Source: RBG-16-34-14 sp963727535
Lineage (GTDB): Bacteria; Bacteroidota; Ignavibacteria; Ignavibacteriales; Ignavibacteriaceae
Assembly (NCBI GenBank): GCA_963727535.1
Contig: CAVSGR010000006.1
Coordinates: forward strand, 1,302,001-1,366,000
Direction: 5' to 3'
DNA length: 64,000 bases
Both the position numbers and the translations under genes were made by a program. Positions 26,008 through 35,694 of this stretch are shown here, piece by piece (position 1 is the first letter of the stretch; every line of letters starts with the position of its first letter). Below the pieces are notes generated by a model. That model did no database searches and was not told the DNA's origin. It saw only the letters and a list, made by a program, of their open reading frames with translations.

Positions 26008-26344
26008 TAATTTTGTTTCTTTTAAAATTAGTTTGGAAGTAATTCTTTCTTTCTAGAAAGAAAGGAACTTTATATTCTTTATCAATAAGAATAAATAATG
26101 GCTTTTGTATACCATCTGCAACTCCAAGTTCAAACAGAACATTTTCATTTTCTGAAGTCAGAATAGCGATTACAAAGTCAGATTCTCTTATTTTTCTAAA
26201 GATTAAATCAGAGAAGGTTGTTCCCACTGAAAGATCATAAAAAGTATGATGATCAATATTTAAGTTGCTTAAAACAGTTTCTATAATAGTTAAGTCAAAA
26301 CTTGCTGGAGCAGATATATAGCATTTAAGTCTATTACTACGCAT
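25976..26344 (-). CDS. TIR-like / nucleoside-deoxyribosyltransferase-like protein
   Basis: About 122 residues from the ATG at 26344 (a GTG at 26392 in the same frame is less likely). The Rossmann-like order is clear: LKCYISAPASFDLTII, FYDLSVGTTFSDLIFRKI, SDFVIAILTSENENVLFELG, VADGIQKPLFILID. The FELGVADG Glu is in the place of the catalytic Glu of TIR-like and NDT-like nucleotide-cleaving domains. Such domains often degrade NAD or bind signalling nucleotides in antiphage systems. It is the first gene of the operon with two PD-(D/E)XK proteins. Function is inferred, not shown. Confidence 0.7.
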   Translation of the reverse strand: MRSNRLKCYISAPASFDLTIIETVLSNLNIDHHTFYDLSVGTTFSDLIFRKIRESDFVIAILTSENENVLFELGVADGIQKPLFILIDKEYKVPFFLERKNYFQTNFKRNKINGVSSFQFYH

Positions 26345-26470
26345 GGAAATAATTCTATAGTTGTTAATTTTATATTTAATTATAATTGTCACAGTCCATG
26401 AGAAAATTGGAGGTATGTTTTAGTCATTTTAATTCCCTCAATTATAACATATAAAATAAAAAGACTAATC

Positions 26471-26837
26471 TCAATCAGAATTTTTGATTTGTGTCCCCTG
26501 GTGAAAGGTTATTTGCCACTTGCCATTTCTGTTTTGCCAGAAAGATGAACGCAACGAAGATGTTTTATTTCCGGCAATTTCCTTTTCTGCCTGGTAAGTG
26601 GCAAGAACAATTCCCGGTGAAATTTCAACAGCATTAAAATTTTGGATAGTGAATTTTACTTCTGTCTGCATTTGGTATGGATCATTTAAAATATCCTGCT
26701 TGTTATATTGCTTTCCTGATTCACCGATCTCATAAAAATCATCAGCCAGCAATTCATTCAATCTTTCTTTGGACTTGCGAACTTCCGGCTGAAGTAATTC
26801 GGTTTCAAGATTTTTTATAAGATCTGTAAGTGTTCAT
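26471..26837 (-). CDS. DUF4440/SnoaL-like protein, N-terminus in another frame
   Basis: The main frame encodes LNELLADDFYEIGESGKQY, VEISPGIVLATYQAEKEI and SSLRSSFWQNRNGKWQITFH, a one-domain NTF2-like fold of the DUF4440 type, about 115 residues if complete. The in-frame run starts at a TTG at 26761, but LIKNLETELLQPEVRKSKE upstream is in the same frame, and the first ATG at 26837 (MN) lies one phase away. One base shift near 26828 would join them. Members of this group are often small stress or antibiotic-related proteins; no substrate can be named. Confidence 0.7.
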
Positions 26838-26891
26838 TATTTCGCCAATAAGTGAGATGCTGAAACGAGAGTTCAGCATGACTATAAAAAA

Positions 26892-27941
26892 TTATTTCCT
26901 TTTTCCAGATTCAGCAGAAATTGTTTGCGCCACATTCCGCCTCCGTATCCGACTAAGTTGACCATCTTTCCCAATTACTCTGTGGCAGGGAATTATAATT
27001 GCAATCCTGTTATCTCCATTTGCTTTTGCAACTGCTCTTATCGCTTTCGGATTTCCTAAAGCAATTGCCTGTTCCTGGTAAGATCTTGTTTTGCCGTAAG
27101 GAATTCTTTGTAGTTCTTTCCAGACTTTCTGCTGAAATTCAGTTCCATCAAGTACTAAAGGCAAATCAAAATCTTTTCTCTTCCCTTCAAAATATTCTTT
27201 TAATTGTTTATTTAATTTATCGAAGTGTTTGTTTTTTCCCGGGACAAATTCAGCATTCAGATATTTTTTTAATCTTGTAATCTGTGTTTCAAGCATTCGC
27301 CTGTCAACAAATTCAAGCAGGCAAATTCCTTCATCAACTGCCCCGGCAAACATTGGTCCGAGTGGAGTTAAAATTCTTGTAACGTTAACAATTCTTTTAT
27401 CTTTGCTTTGAGAAGGAGAAAACCCTGTCGTCTTTTTGAAAGCTTCAGTAAAGCCGCTTAAAGATTCATAACCTGTATCAAATGCCGATTCAAGAATTTT
27501 TTCTCCATATTTGATTTGTCCGAAAGCTTTGTTCACTCTTAATAATCTTAAGTAGGATTGAAAAGTCATTCCGTGATGTTTTTTAAACCATCTTCTTATT
27601 CGTGCTGGATCAATATTTCTTTCTCTAAGATCAGCGTCTTTAAATTTTGTAATCTTATTTTCTTCAATTTCTTTAATAAGGTCTTTCAACCAGTCAGGAG
27701 TTTCACCATTAAATTGCATCGGTTTGCAAATTTTACATGGTCTGTAGCCATATTGCAAAGCTTCTTTTGCTGTAGAAAAGAAATCAACATTTTCTTCTTT
27801 AGGTTTTCGGGCGGTACAGGTCGGTCTGCAAAAAACTCCCGTTGTTTTAACCCCGACAAAAAAGATTCCTTCAAAGCTGCTGTCTTTATTCAGCAATGCG
27901 TTGTACATCGTTTTTCTATCGGGCATAAATAAATTGTACAT
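26892..27941 (-). CDS. ada: Bifunctional Ada (Me-phosphotriester and O6-methylguanine methyltransferase), C-end frameshifted
   Basis: 349 residues. Order: Ada zinc domain (KTTGVFCRPTCTARKPKE and YRPCKICKP, four Cys), an AraC-type HTH (ARIRRWFKKHHGMTFQSYL), then a MGMT domain with the PCHRVIG active site (Cys near residue 318). It repairs alkylated DNA and is its own transcription activator after self-methylation. After GKDGQL the frame reads an unusual SRIRRRNVAQTISAE, while the next frame gives VGYGGGMWRKQFLLNLEK, the family's normal end, stopping at 26882. A one-base indel near 26955 is therefore likely. The catalytic Cys lies upstream of it. Confidence 0.9.
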   Translation of the reverse strand: MYNLFMPDRKTMYNALLNKDSSFEGIFFVGVKTTGVFCRPTCTARKPKEENVDFFSTAKEALQYGYRPCKICKPMQFNGETPDWLKDLIKEIEENKITKFKDADLRERNIDPARIRRWFKKHHGMTFQSYLRLLRVNKAFGQIKYGEKILESAFDTGYESLSGFTEAFKKTTGFSPSQSKDKRIVNVTRILTPLGPMFAGAVDEGICLLEFVDRRMLETQITRLKKYLNAEFVPGKNKHFDKLNKQLKEYFEGKRKDFDLPLVLDGTEFQQKVWKELQRIPYGKTRSYQEQAIALGNPKAIRAVAKANGDNRIAIIIPCHRVIGKDGQLSRIRRRNVAQTISAESGKRK

Positions 27942-28062
27942 TTTATCACCTCAATTTCTTTGTGATAAACTTATAAATAGGAGAGTTCGGGTTCAACCGG
28001 AAAATTGACAGGCAATTTCTTACCGGGACGTTAGCTAAAGTAATTCAATTAGAGTTCAATAC

Positions 28063-28791
28063 TCAACTCACAGGGTTCATTCTATTGAATGCATTTTGTA
28101 GTTCTTCAGGTCCTGCTTTGGACATTGCTTCGCTAAATCCCAGAGTAATTTCTGTCTTACCACTTTTTAATTGCTCAAAAGCAGTGTTGATAAAATCGCT
28201 GACGGGCGGCGCATTATCATGTATTCCTTTTCCTCCGAGATCAGTATTCAGAGCTGGAGGAATTAGTTCAATTACCTCAATATTTCTCGGCTTTAATAAA
28301 TACCTTAATGAAAGAGTGAACGAATGTAAAAAAGCTTTTGAAGCCGAATAAACTGGTGTTTTTGTAAGTGGAACAAAAGACAAACCAGAGGTTACATTAA
28401 TAATTGTGTCCAATGATTTCAGGTTGATAAAAAGTGTACATAGGTGAACGGGTGCTTCAATATTAATTGTTATTTCTTCTTTTGAACGTTCAAAAAAATT
28501 ATTGTCTAAAACTGACATCCATTGCTGAATACCGGCGTTGTTAATCAATATATTTAAATCATTGTGTTCTTCTGAAATCCATTTATAAAGATTCACTCTT
28601 TCACCCGCATCAGACAAGTCACAAGTTTTCGTTATAATCGAGGGAAATTTTTGGGATACTTCCTTTAAAAGTGATTCCCGTCTTCCACAAATGATAACAG
28701 TATTGTTCTCTTTAATAAATCTTTCGGTAAGCCCTAATCCAATTCCCGAAGCTCCGCCAGTAATTAAAATTTTATTATTTGAGATTTTCAT
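28063..28791 (-). CDS. SDR family NAD(P)-dependent oxidoreductase
   Basis: About 242 residues from the ATG at 28791, preferred over a TTG at 28836 because the family begins MKISNNKILITGGASGIG. The cofactor motif TGGASGIG, the NNAG motif (ILINNAGIQQW) and the catalytic YSASK are present, with Ser in VTSGLSFVPL before it. This is a classical short-chain dehydrogenase; substrate unknown. Related DltE-like oxidoreductases share the ending segment ELIPPALNTDLGGKG. It is monocistronic and divergent from the CLC channel gene. Confidence 0.88.
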   Translation of the reverse strand: MKISNNKILITGGASGIGLGLTERFIKENNTVIICGRRESLLKEVSQKFPSIITKTCDLSDAGERVNLYKWISEEHNDLNILINNAGIQQWMSVLDNNFFERSKEEITINIEAPVHLCTLFINLKSLDTIINVTSGLSFVPLTKTPVYSASKAFLHSFTLSLRYLLKPRNIEVIELIPPALNTDLGGKGIHDNAPPVSDFINTAFEQLKSGKTEITLGFSEAMSKAGPEELQNAFNRMNPVS

Positions 28792-29070
28792 TTTAAAAAT
28801 TTTCCTGTTTGTTTTGTACAAAAATTCATTGTTCAATAATATAAAAAATAAATTAAAATTCTACTTTGATTAATAAAATCAGTCCTATTTTTATTTTAGT
28901 TTTTTTTCAATTCGCTTAATTAACTTTAATCATTCGATACATTTGGTTATTATTATACCTGACTTTAATCTTAATTAGTGTTTTTAAGGGGAAATACTAA
29001 AACAGATTTTTACTTAATAACCTAACAGAGTTAATTGGTAATCCTCTTTTAATAAACGGATAAAATTAAT

Positions 29071-30855
29071 TTGGCAAAAAAAGCTCATAAATATTTTCAT
29101 ACCCTGATACTTCTCCTTAAAAAAAGACTGACCAGCGGACAATATATGATATTGTGGAGTTTTATAGTTGGTCTTAGTGCAGGTTTACTTGCTGTGATTT
29201 TAAAAACACTTGCGCATTATTTACAGCACTTATTAACTGAATCCTACAAATCAAATAATTTTAATTATATAATAATTCTTTTTCCCCTTGCTGGAATAGT
29301 TCTTACAATAACTTATATAAAATTTTTTCTCAAGGATAAATTCGGAAACGGTTCTGCACATATACTCCATTCGATAGCTAAAAAATCAAGCTTTGTTGAA
29401 AAAGAAACAATATACTCACACGTGATTTCAAGTGCCTTAACAGTTGGCTTTGGCGGATCAGTTGGTCTGGAGTCTCCGATTGTTGTTGCGGGTGCTGCGG
29501 TTGGTTCAAACTACGGCAGAGTAATGTTAATGAATTACAAAGAGAGAACACTCTTACTTGCTAGTGGAGCGGCAGCCGGCATATCCGCAGTTTTTAATGC
29601 ACCAATTGCCGGTGTAATGTTTGCACTTGAAGTCTTGTTAACCGACATTACTATTTCAGGCTTTATTCCAATTATTATTGCCTCTGCTGCAGGCGCACTT
29701 TGTTCAAATATTATTCTGCAGGAAAAAATTCTTCTTTCTTTCAATCTCCGCTCGCCATTTGATTACGAAAACGTTCCATTTTATATTTTGCTGGCAGTTG
29801 TAGCAAGCCTGTTTTCTATCTTCTATGCACGATTCTTTTTAAAAGTTGAAAAAGCCTTTAAGAAGGGTAAAAGAAGAACATATCCAAAAGCCATAATCGG
29901 AGGAATTCTACTCGGTTTGATAATCCTGGTTTTTCCTCCACTCTTTGGTGAAGGTTATGAAAGTATAAAAATTCTTGCTAGCGGAAGTCCGGAAAGAATT
30001 TTAGATAATACATTCTTTTCTTTTCTAAAAGGGAATGATTATTTCCTAATTATATTTATAACTGCTATTGCATTGTTAAAAACGTTTGCAGCTTCAATTA
30101 CGGTTAGTAGTGGAGGAAATGGTGGAAACTTTGCTCCTTCTCTTTTCGGCGGTGCTTTCCTGGGATTTGCCTTTGCAAAAATACTTGCATTGTTCGGAAT
30201 AACTATACCTGTTTTTAATTTTATTATAGTCGGGATGGCGGGAGTATTAACAGGAATTATGTATGCTCCATTGACTGGAATTTTCCTTATAGCCGAACTT
30301 ACAGGTGGATACCAGCTTATTATACCTTTGATGCTTGTTTCCACACTTACTTATGCAATAGTAAAACATTTTGAACCTTATTCTCTCGATAAGAAAGGTC
30401 TTGCCGAAGAAGGAAACCTGTTAACTTATAACAGGGATAAAAATATTTTAACAATGCTTGAATTGTCTTCGTTAATTGAAACTAATTTCAAAATAGTTCC
30501 TCACGATGCAAATATTAATCAACTTGTTGATATAATCTCTCACTCAAAAAGAAATATTTTTCCGGTTGTTGACGGAGACAATAATTTTATAGGAATTATT
30601 TCACTCGATGAAATAAGAGAATTCCTTTTTGAAATGTCTGTCTATAAAGATATGTTGGCAGTTGAGCTTGTGAGCAAGCCTCCGGCAGTAATTGAACTTA
30701 ATGAGCACATGGATTCTGTCATGGAAAAATTTGATGAAACAGGAGCCTGGAACCTTCCGGTTGTTAAAGAGAAGAAATATGTCGGTTTCATTTCCAAATC
30801 CAGTGTGTTCTCAAAATACAGGAACAAACTAATTTCTGATTACTCCAACGAGTAA
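29071..30855 (+). CDS. CLC-type chloride channel/antiporter with CBS pair
   Basis: 594 residues. About 10-12 membrane helices (residues 25-440) with CLC landmarks: GFGGSVGLESPIVVAGAAVG (the GxEGP region, here GLESP), SSGGNGGNFAPSLFGGAFLG (GxFxP region) and APLTGIFLIAELTGGYQLII. The selectivity Ser loop is partly altered from the E. coli form. The C-terminus contains two CBS domains (HDANINQLVDIISHSKR, VIELNEHMDSVMEKF), which usually bind adenine nucleotides. It probably moves chloride, possibly with proton exchange. The start is a TTG at 29071; an in-frame ATG about 28 codons on would shorten the N-terminus. Confidence 0.88.
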   Translation: MAKKAHKYFHTLILLLKKRLTSGQYMILWSFIVGLSAGLLAVILKTLAHYLQHLLTESYKSNNFNYIIILFPLAGIVLTITYIKFFLKDKFGNGSAHILHSIAKKSSFVEKETIYSHVISSALTVGFGGSVGLESPIVVAGAAVGSNYGRVMLMNYKERTLLLASGAAAGISAVFNAPIAGVMFALEVLLTDITISGFIPIIIASAAGALCSNIILQEKILLSFNLRSPFDYENVPFYILLAVVASLFSIFYARFFLKVEKAFKKGKRRTYPKAIIGGILLGLIILVFPPLFGEGYESIKILASGSPERILDNTFFSFLKGNDYFLIIFITAIALLKTFAASITVSSGGNGGNFAPSLFGGAFLGFAFAKILALFGITIPVFNFIIVGMAGVLTGIMYAPLTGIFLIAELTGGYQLIIPLMLVSTLTYAIVKHFEPYSLDKKGLAEEGNLLTYNRDKNILTMLELSSLIETNFKIVPHDANINQLVDIISHSKRNIFPVVDGDNNFIGIISLDEIREFLFEMSVYKDMLAVELVSKPPAVIELNEHMDSVMEKFDETGAWNLPVVKEKKYVGFISKSSVFSKYRNKLISDYSNE

Positions 30856-31005
30856 AAAAAATCCTTTAATCTCAAGACTATTTTTTAGATCAAATAATAA
30901 CTCATTTTTGGGGATTACTGATTAACTATAATGGTTTAATTTCAACCAATAAAAAGCTATTTTTAAAACGGCAGAAAACTTTTTAATCAATTCGTCAAAA
31001 ATCTT

Positions 31006-32369
31006 ATGAATTACAAAAACAACATTACAGAGTTAATAGGCAATACTCCTTTAATAAAACTTAACAGAATTAATAAAGGATTAAAACCACAGATTTTTGC
31101 AAAACTCGAATCTCACAATCCCGGCGGAAGTGTTAAGGACAGGATTGGAGTTGCAATGTTGGAAGCTGCAGAAAAAGAAGGGAAGATTTCACCCGGCGGA
31201 ACAATAATAGAAGCAACAAGCGGCAACACGGGAATAGGACTGGCACTTGCTTGTGCTGTTAAAGGTTACAAAACTCTTTTTGTTGTAACAGATAAAGTTA
31301 GTTCTGAAAAAATAAATTATCTTAAAGCCCTCGGTGGGGAAGTGATTGTTGTTTCAAATGCTGTTGAGCCTGAAAGTCCGGAATATTATGTAAATGTAGC
31401 TAAAAGAATTGCTAACGAAACTCCAAATTCATTTTTTCCATATCAATACTCGAATCCCTGCAAATCCGGAAATTCATTACAAAACCACTGGACCGGAAAT
31501 CTGGCATGATACAGATGGGAAGATAACTCACTTTATCGCAAGCATAGGAACGGGTGGAACAATAAGCGGAGCGGGAAGATTCTTAAAAGAAAAAAATCCA
31601 AATATCCAGGTTATTGGTGCTGATCCGCTTGGTTCAATTTTTAAAACTTATAAGGAAACAGAAAAGCTGATTAAAGGAACTCCTTACTTAGTTGAAGGAA
31701 TCGGGCAGGATTGTTTACCGCATAATGTTCATTTCCAGTATATCGACAAGATAGTTAATATAAGCGATAAAGATTCTTTTGCCGCAGCAAGAAGGCTTAC
31801 AAAAGAAGAAGGGATATTTTGTGGCGGAAGTACAGGAACAATTGTACACGTTACTCTTGAAATTGCGAAAGAACTTTCTGAAAATGATGTTATTGTTTTT
31901 ACTGTTTGCGATACCGGTGAAAGATATTTAACAAAAGCCCATAACATTGAATGGCTTAGAAATAACAGGATGCTTGAAACGGAAATAAAAATTCTCAGGG
32001 ATATTTCGGATGCAAAGAAACTTAAAGGAAATGAAGAAATTAGTTTTTGTTCATCCTGAAACGCCGGTTAAAGAAATTTTAAAAGTTATGCAGGATAATG
32101 GTTATTCTAATATTCCTGTTTTGCAGGATAGAAAACCTGTTGGATGTATCAGGGAAAACAGGCTTATGTCAAGAGTTCTTAAGAACCCAGAGTTACTCAA
32201 CGCAACTGCAGAAAAAGTCTGGGATGAATGTTTTCCTATTCTCGATGCAAAAGCAGATATCTCTGAGGTAACAGAATATCTTAAGAATAGTCCCGCAATT
32301 CTTGTAAGCGATTTTGGAAGAATAATTGATATTATAACTAGGTATGATTTGTTGGAGTACTCTAATTAA
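31006..32369 (+). pseudogene. cbs: Cystathionine beta-synthase, two frameshifts
   Basis: The PLP fold type II domain starts ITELIGNTPLIKLNRINKG, with the PLP Lys in NPGGSVKDRIGVAML and EATSGNTGIGLALACA. Near 31455 the frame is lost (SNPCKSGN) and the next frame gives NPEIHYKTTGPEIWHDTDG, IASIGTGGTISGAGRFLKE and EEGIFCGGSTGTIVHVT. A second shift near 32040 leads into a CBS pair (TPVKEILKVMQDNGYSNIPV, NSPAILVSDFGRIIDII). Together it is about 450 residues, the length of bacterial CBS, which makes cystathionine from homocysteine and serine. An extra C in AATCCCTGC explains the first shift. Followed by cystathionine gamma-synthase, it forms a transsulfuration locus. Confidence 0.85.
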
Positions 32370-32375
32370 ATTATT

Positions 32376-32511
32376 GTCACACTTCGACAGGCTTAGTGTG
32401 ACGGTGTCATCCTGAGCTTGTCGAAGGATGACAGTTCATGTTTTCCATAAGTCACATTTCGGCAAGCTCAATGTGACATTGCTTGTCAGTCTGAGCTTGT
32501 CGAAGACTGAC
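32376..32511. repeat. Four palindromic repeat units with a constant core
   Basis: Units of 27 bases at 32376-32402, 32406-32432, 32451-32477 and 32485-32511. Each has the form GTCA-variable-TGAGCTTGTCGAA-variable-TGAC (or its reverse complement). The stems differ between units but remain self-complementary, for example GTCATCCT/AGGATGAC and GTCAGTCT/AGACTGAC. Confidence 0.85.
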
Positions 32512-32522
32512 TTTTAAGACCG

Positions 32523-32810
32523 ATGAAGGATTATTTTGTCTATATAGTTAAGTGTTCAGATGGGAGTTATTATACGGGAGTTACTTCAAACTTAGAGAGA
32601 AGATTAAATGAACATAATTCAGGTTCTATAAAAGGATACACCAGCGAAAGATTGCCTGTAGATTTAGTTTACTCAAATAGATTTGGAAATATTTATGATG
32701 CTATTCATGCAGAGAAACAAATTAAAGGATGGAGCCGGGCAAAAAAGGAAGCTTTAATCAAAAGTGATTTTGAAGCATTAGTAAATCTTTCTAAATCAAA
32801 GACTAAATGA
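32523..32810 (+). CDS. GIY-YIG nuclease-family protein
   Basis: 95 residues, the typical small stand-alone GIY-YIG protein. KDYFVYIVKCSDGSYYTGVT contains the paired Tyr motif (YIV...YTG), followed by NLERRLNEHNSGSIKGYT and the Glu-containing AIHAEKQIKGWSRAKKEALI. Members are DNA endonuclease-like but many have no known target. It sits between the cystathionine beta- and gamma-synthase genes, flanked on both sides by palindromic repeats, as if inserted with them. Confidence 0.9.
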   Translation: MKDYFVYIVKCSDGSYYTGVTSNLERRLNEHNSGSIKGYTSERLPVDLVYSNRFGNIYDAIHAEKQIKGWSRAKKEALIKSDFEALVNLSKSKTK

Positions 32811-32814
32811 ATTT

Positions 32815-32875
32815 GTCACACTTCGACAGGCTCAGTGTGACGGTGTTTGTCAGTCTGAGCTTGTCGAAGACTGAC
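32815..32875. repeat. Two more units of the palindromic repeat
   Basis: Units at 32815-32841 (GTCACACT stem) and 32849-32875 (GTCAGTCT stem), with the same TTCGACAGGCTCA or TGAGCTTGTCGAA core as the cluster at 32376-32511. Confidence 0.8.
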
Positions 32876-32915
32876 TTGTAAATTATTAAAGAGAAAGAAA
32901 GGAATAAACAAAACA

Positions 32916-34049
32916 ATGGGCTTCTCAACAGATGCAATTCACGCGGGACAAAAACCAGATGAAGTTACCGGTGCTGTAATAACGCCGATTTATCAAACAT
33001 CTACTTATGCTCAGGAAGAGCTTGGCAAACATAAAGGATATGAATACGGCAGGACTCACAATTTAACTCGCGCTGCACTTGAGAATAATGTTGCAACTCT
33101 TGAAAAAGGAAAATACGGCATTGCTTTCAGCTCAGGTTTAGCTGCAACAAATGCTCTTACTTCTTTATTAAAAGCTGGAGATCATGTAATTGTAACAAGC
33201 AATGTTTATGGTGGAACGTACAGATTATTTGAATTGATCATGAAGGATTTCGACCTGGAATTTTCCTGGGTGGATACTTCCGATACTTCAAACATTAAAA
33301 AAGCAATTAAGAAAAATACTAAAATGGTTTTTGTCGAAACTCCGACAAACCCTATGCTTATTCTCACAGATCTCGAAGCTGTTGGAAAAATAAGTAAAGA
33401 AAATAATCTTATCAGCGTTGTTGATAATACTTTTGCAAGTCCATACTTTCAGAATCCACTTACATTTGGAATTCATATCGTTCTTCACAGCCAGACAAAA
33501 TATATAAACGGGCACAGCGATGTTATAGGTGGAATCTTAGTAACAAGTAATGAAAAGCTTCACGAAAGATTAAGATATATTCAAAATGCTGCTGGTGCTG
33601 TTCCATCTCCATTTGATTGCTGGTTAATTCTTCGTTCTACAAAAACACTTGCTGTAAGAATGGAAAAACATAACAGCAATGCTATAACAATTGCTGAACA
33701 TCTTGAGAAAGCTTCTTATGTTAAAAAAGTTTTTTATCCGGGATTAAAATCTCATCCACAGCATCAACTTGCTAAAAAGCAGATGAGCGGATTTAGCGGA
33801 ATGATCGCCGTTGATTTTGGCGATATGGAAGTTGTAAAAAAGTTCTTAAAAAATATTAAAGTTTTTACTCTGGCAGAAAGTCTTGGGGGAGTCGAAAGTC
33901 TCGTTAATCATCCTGCAAGTATGACGCATGCTTCAGTTCCAAAAAAAGAAAGAGAAAAATATGGATTTACAGATACACTCGTTCGTCTCTCAGTTGGAAT
34001 TGAAGATGTTGAGGATTTGATTGATGATATCGAGAATGCTCTTTGCTAA
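32916..34049 (+). CDS. Cystathionine gamma-synthase family enzyme
   Basis: 377 residues, a complete fold type I transsulfuration enzyme. N-terminus GFSTDAIHAGQKPDEVTGAV; cofactor loop YEYGRTHNLTRAALENNVA; FSSGLAATNALTSLLKAGDH; Schiff-base Lys in LHSQTKYINGHSDVIGG; C-terminal NHPASMTHASVPKKERE. It forms or splits cystathionine (gamma-synthase or gamma-lyase), so with the cystathionine beta-synthase gene it moves sulfur between Cys and homocysteine. The last 29 codons (DTLVRLSVGIEDVEDLIDD, then IENALC) run into the first cassette site, and a second version of those codons lies at 40355-40441. Confidence 0.92.
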   Translation: MGFSTDAIHAGQKPDEVTGAVITPIYQTSTYAQEELGKHKGYEYGRTHNLTRAALENNVATLEKGKYGIAFSSGLAATNALTSLLKAGDHVIVTSNVYGGTYRLFELIMKDFDLEFSWVDTSDTSNIKKAIKKNTKMVFVETPTNPMLILTDLEAVGKISKENNLISVVDNTFASPYFQNPLTFGIHIVLHSQTKYINGHSDVIGGILVTSNEKLHERLRYIQNAAGAVPSPFDCWLILRSTKTLAVRMEKHNSNAITIAEHLEKASYVKKVFYPGLKSHPQHQLAKKQMSGFSGMIAVDFGDMEVVKKFLKNIKVFTLAESLGGVESLVNHPASMTHASVPKKEREKYGFTDTLVRLSVGIEDVEDLIDDIENALC

Positions 34050-34235
34050 CGTTCGAGGCTTTGTGTAGTTGGGGAATTAACCAACTGTCCGCCTGGAACT
34101 GAAGCAAATTTATAATTAAAAGTTGATTGTTACACTACTGCCCGGCAGAATTCCGTCCGCTAAATATGAAGTTGGGATATGCACTGCTAATGATTGTTCT
34201 TCCGTCCAGCCCAATTGCACAAAACCTTTTGTTAG
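34046..34235. repeat. attC-like cassette site 1
   Basis: About 190 bases with a long imperfect inverted repeat. The left arm starts CTAACGTTCGAGGCTTTGTG and the reverse complement of the right arm starts CTAACAAAAGGTTTTGTGC, with the inner pair TAGTTGGG/CAATTGGG. It ends GTTAGTGGC, a GTTRRRY-like core. The stop codon of cystathionine gamma-synthase lies within the CTAAC of the left core. Internal segments (TGTCCGCC, GGAACTGAAGC) recur in site 4. Confidence 0.72.
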
Positions 34236-34393
34236 TGGCTGTTATTTGCTTGTCTTTGCCCGAACAACTTACCAACGAGACAATGACTGGCAGAAACGGG
34301 ATAATATGAAGGCTGTTTATTTTCTACGCCTAAGATGTCTTTATTTTTTGTGGTTGTTTAGCAGCGTTTATGTTAGTCACCGTTGGATACAGG

Positions 34394-35573
34394 TCAGTTA
34401 ACTTTATCAGTCTGGGTGTCTTTCCCCTCTTTGTCAATTTCGCTCTCAATAGATTTCAGAAAATTGTCGACAGCTAAATGTCGCTCGTTACTTTCAGCCT
34501 CCGGCCATGCACTGTTGATCGCAATCACAAGTCGCCTTGCAGGGTCGATATGGATCATCTGACCATAAATCCCCAATGCCTCGAAACTATTGCCATTAAA
34601 AATCCACCATCCGTATCCATAGCCCCCACCGGGCCAAAGCGGTACCTGTATACGGGTTGCTGTCTTGAACCAATCATTGGGAACAATGGATTCCCCATTG
34701 ATGCGTCCGTCTTCGAGAACAAATTGTCCGAACCTTGCAAAATCACGGAGCCTCATTTGAAGGCAGCAGCCTGCCAATTCCTGGCCGGTTCTATCCAGGG
34801 CCCAGGTGGCATTTTGCTCCATACCGTAAGGAATCCAGATCTTCGAGGAAAGGTAGTGGGATAAGGTTTGATGAGTAGCTGCACTGACAAGGACTCCCAA
34901 TAGGTGTGTTTCACCTGTACTATACTTAAATTTTTTGCCAGGCTCTGCTTCGGCTGGCAAACTCCGCATATAACTTACTGTTGCATTCATGCCCGGTTCA
35001 ATCGAATCTTTATCAAACCTGGCAATGTCAGAATTCGGATCAGTATAGTTCTCGTTCCATCGTACACCGGCGGTCATAGTCAATAAATGGCGGATAGTCA
35101 CTTTTTCATAAGCGCTCCCTTTTAAATCGGGGATGTAGTCCGTTACGTAGTCGTCCACACTTTTTATATAACCATCTTTGATGGCGACCCCCACGAGGGT
35201 GCTCGTTACTGACTTTGCAACAGACAGTGACGACCATAGGTTCGATTCGCTGTGCCCAAGAGCGTAGCGTTCCAAACGGATCTTTCCATTCTGTAAAATG
35301 AGGAAGCCGGCTACTTTCTGTTCCTTCATAAAATCTTCCAATGCTTTTTCTTTTTCTCCGCCTGGGCTAAATGCGGCAATGGGCAATCCCTGTAAAAGCT
35401 TGTGCACTTCGTTCCCCTTCGGCACTTCACGCTCTTTCTGTATCCAATGGGATGAGTTTTTTGAAAGTGAATCCGGGTTAGTAGATGTCCTGTGCAAGAG
35501 AAGATGAAGCTGAGATAAGTATAATGACGAGTACGATAATGCTTAGGAATGATGAGGTAACTGGTATGTGCAT
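34394..35573 (-). CDS. Serine hydrolase, beta-lactamase/class C-like, one frameshift
   Basis: About 390 residues counted from an ATG at 35573. The signal peptide MHIPVTSSFLSIIVLVII with SLAQD is in the first frame. The body (from a weak start at 35497 in another frame) has SLSVAKSVTSTLVGVAI, the SxxK nucleophile, then KFKYSTGETHLLG (YxN-like motif as YST) and a C-terminal IYGQMIHIDPARRL. It is a penicillin-binding-protein-like hydrolase or esterase of the beta-lactamase superfamily; class C activity is not implied. It is cassette A of the array. Base composition seems more GC-rich than that of its neighbours, which fits recent transfer. Confidence 0.85.
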
Positions 35574-35694
35574 GATTTGACTACTCGCTTTTGAGTTGTT
35601 AAAAATAACATTCACCCGCTTAAAGCGGTACTAATTCAAATATATTGGTAATTGGTATTGAAAACAAGTTGAAGGCTTTTATTTGCAATAGCCA

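Noticed and set aside
25450..26344. Fusion of the TIR-like and first nuclease-like genes split by a frameshift
   Set aside because: The 32-base overlap allows it, but the second gene has its own ATG and a plausible start. No protein motif crosses the join.
34274..34378. A possible fifth attC-like site next to the serine hydrolase stop (GTTAGTCACC end)
   Set aside because: The arms pair only weakly, so it is not listed as a site. It could be a degenerate remnant.
34123..34401. Two short frames inside cassette site 1
   Set aside because: They lie in the inverted-repeat region, lack a ribosome binding site and do not resemble proteins.
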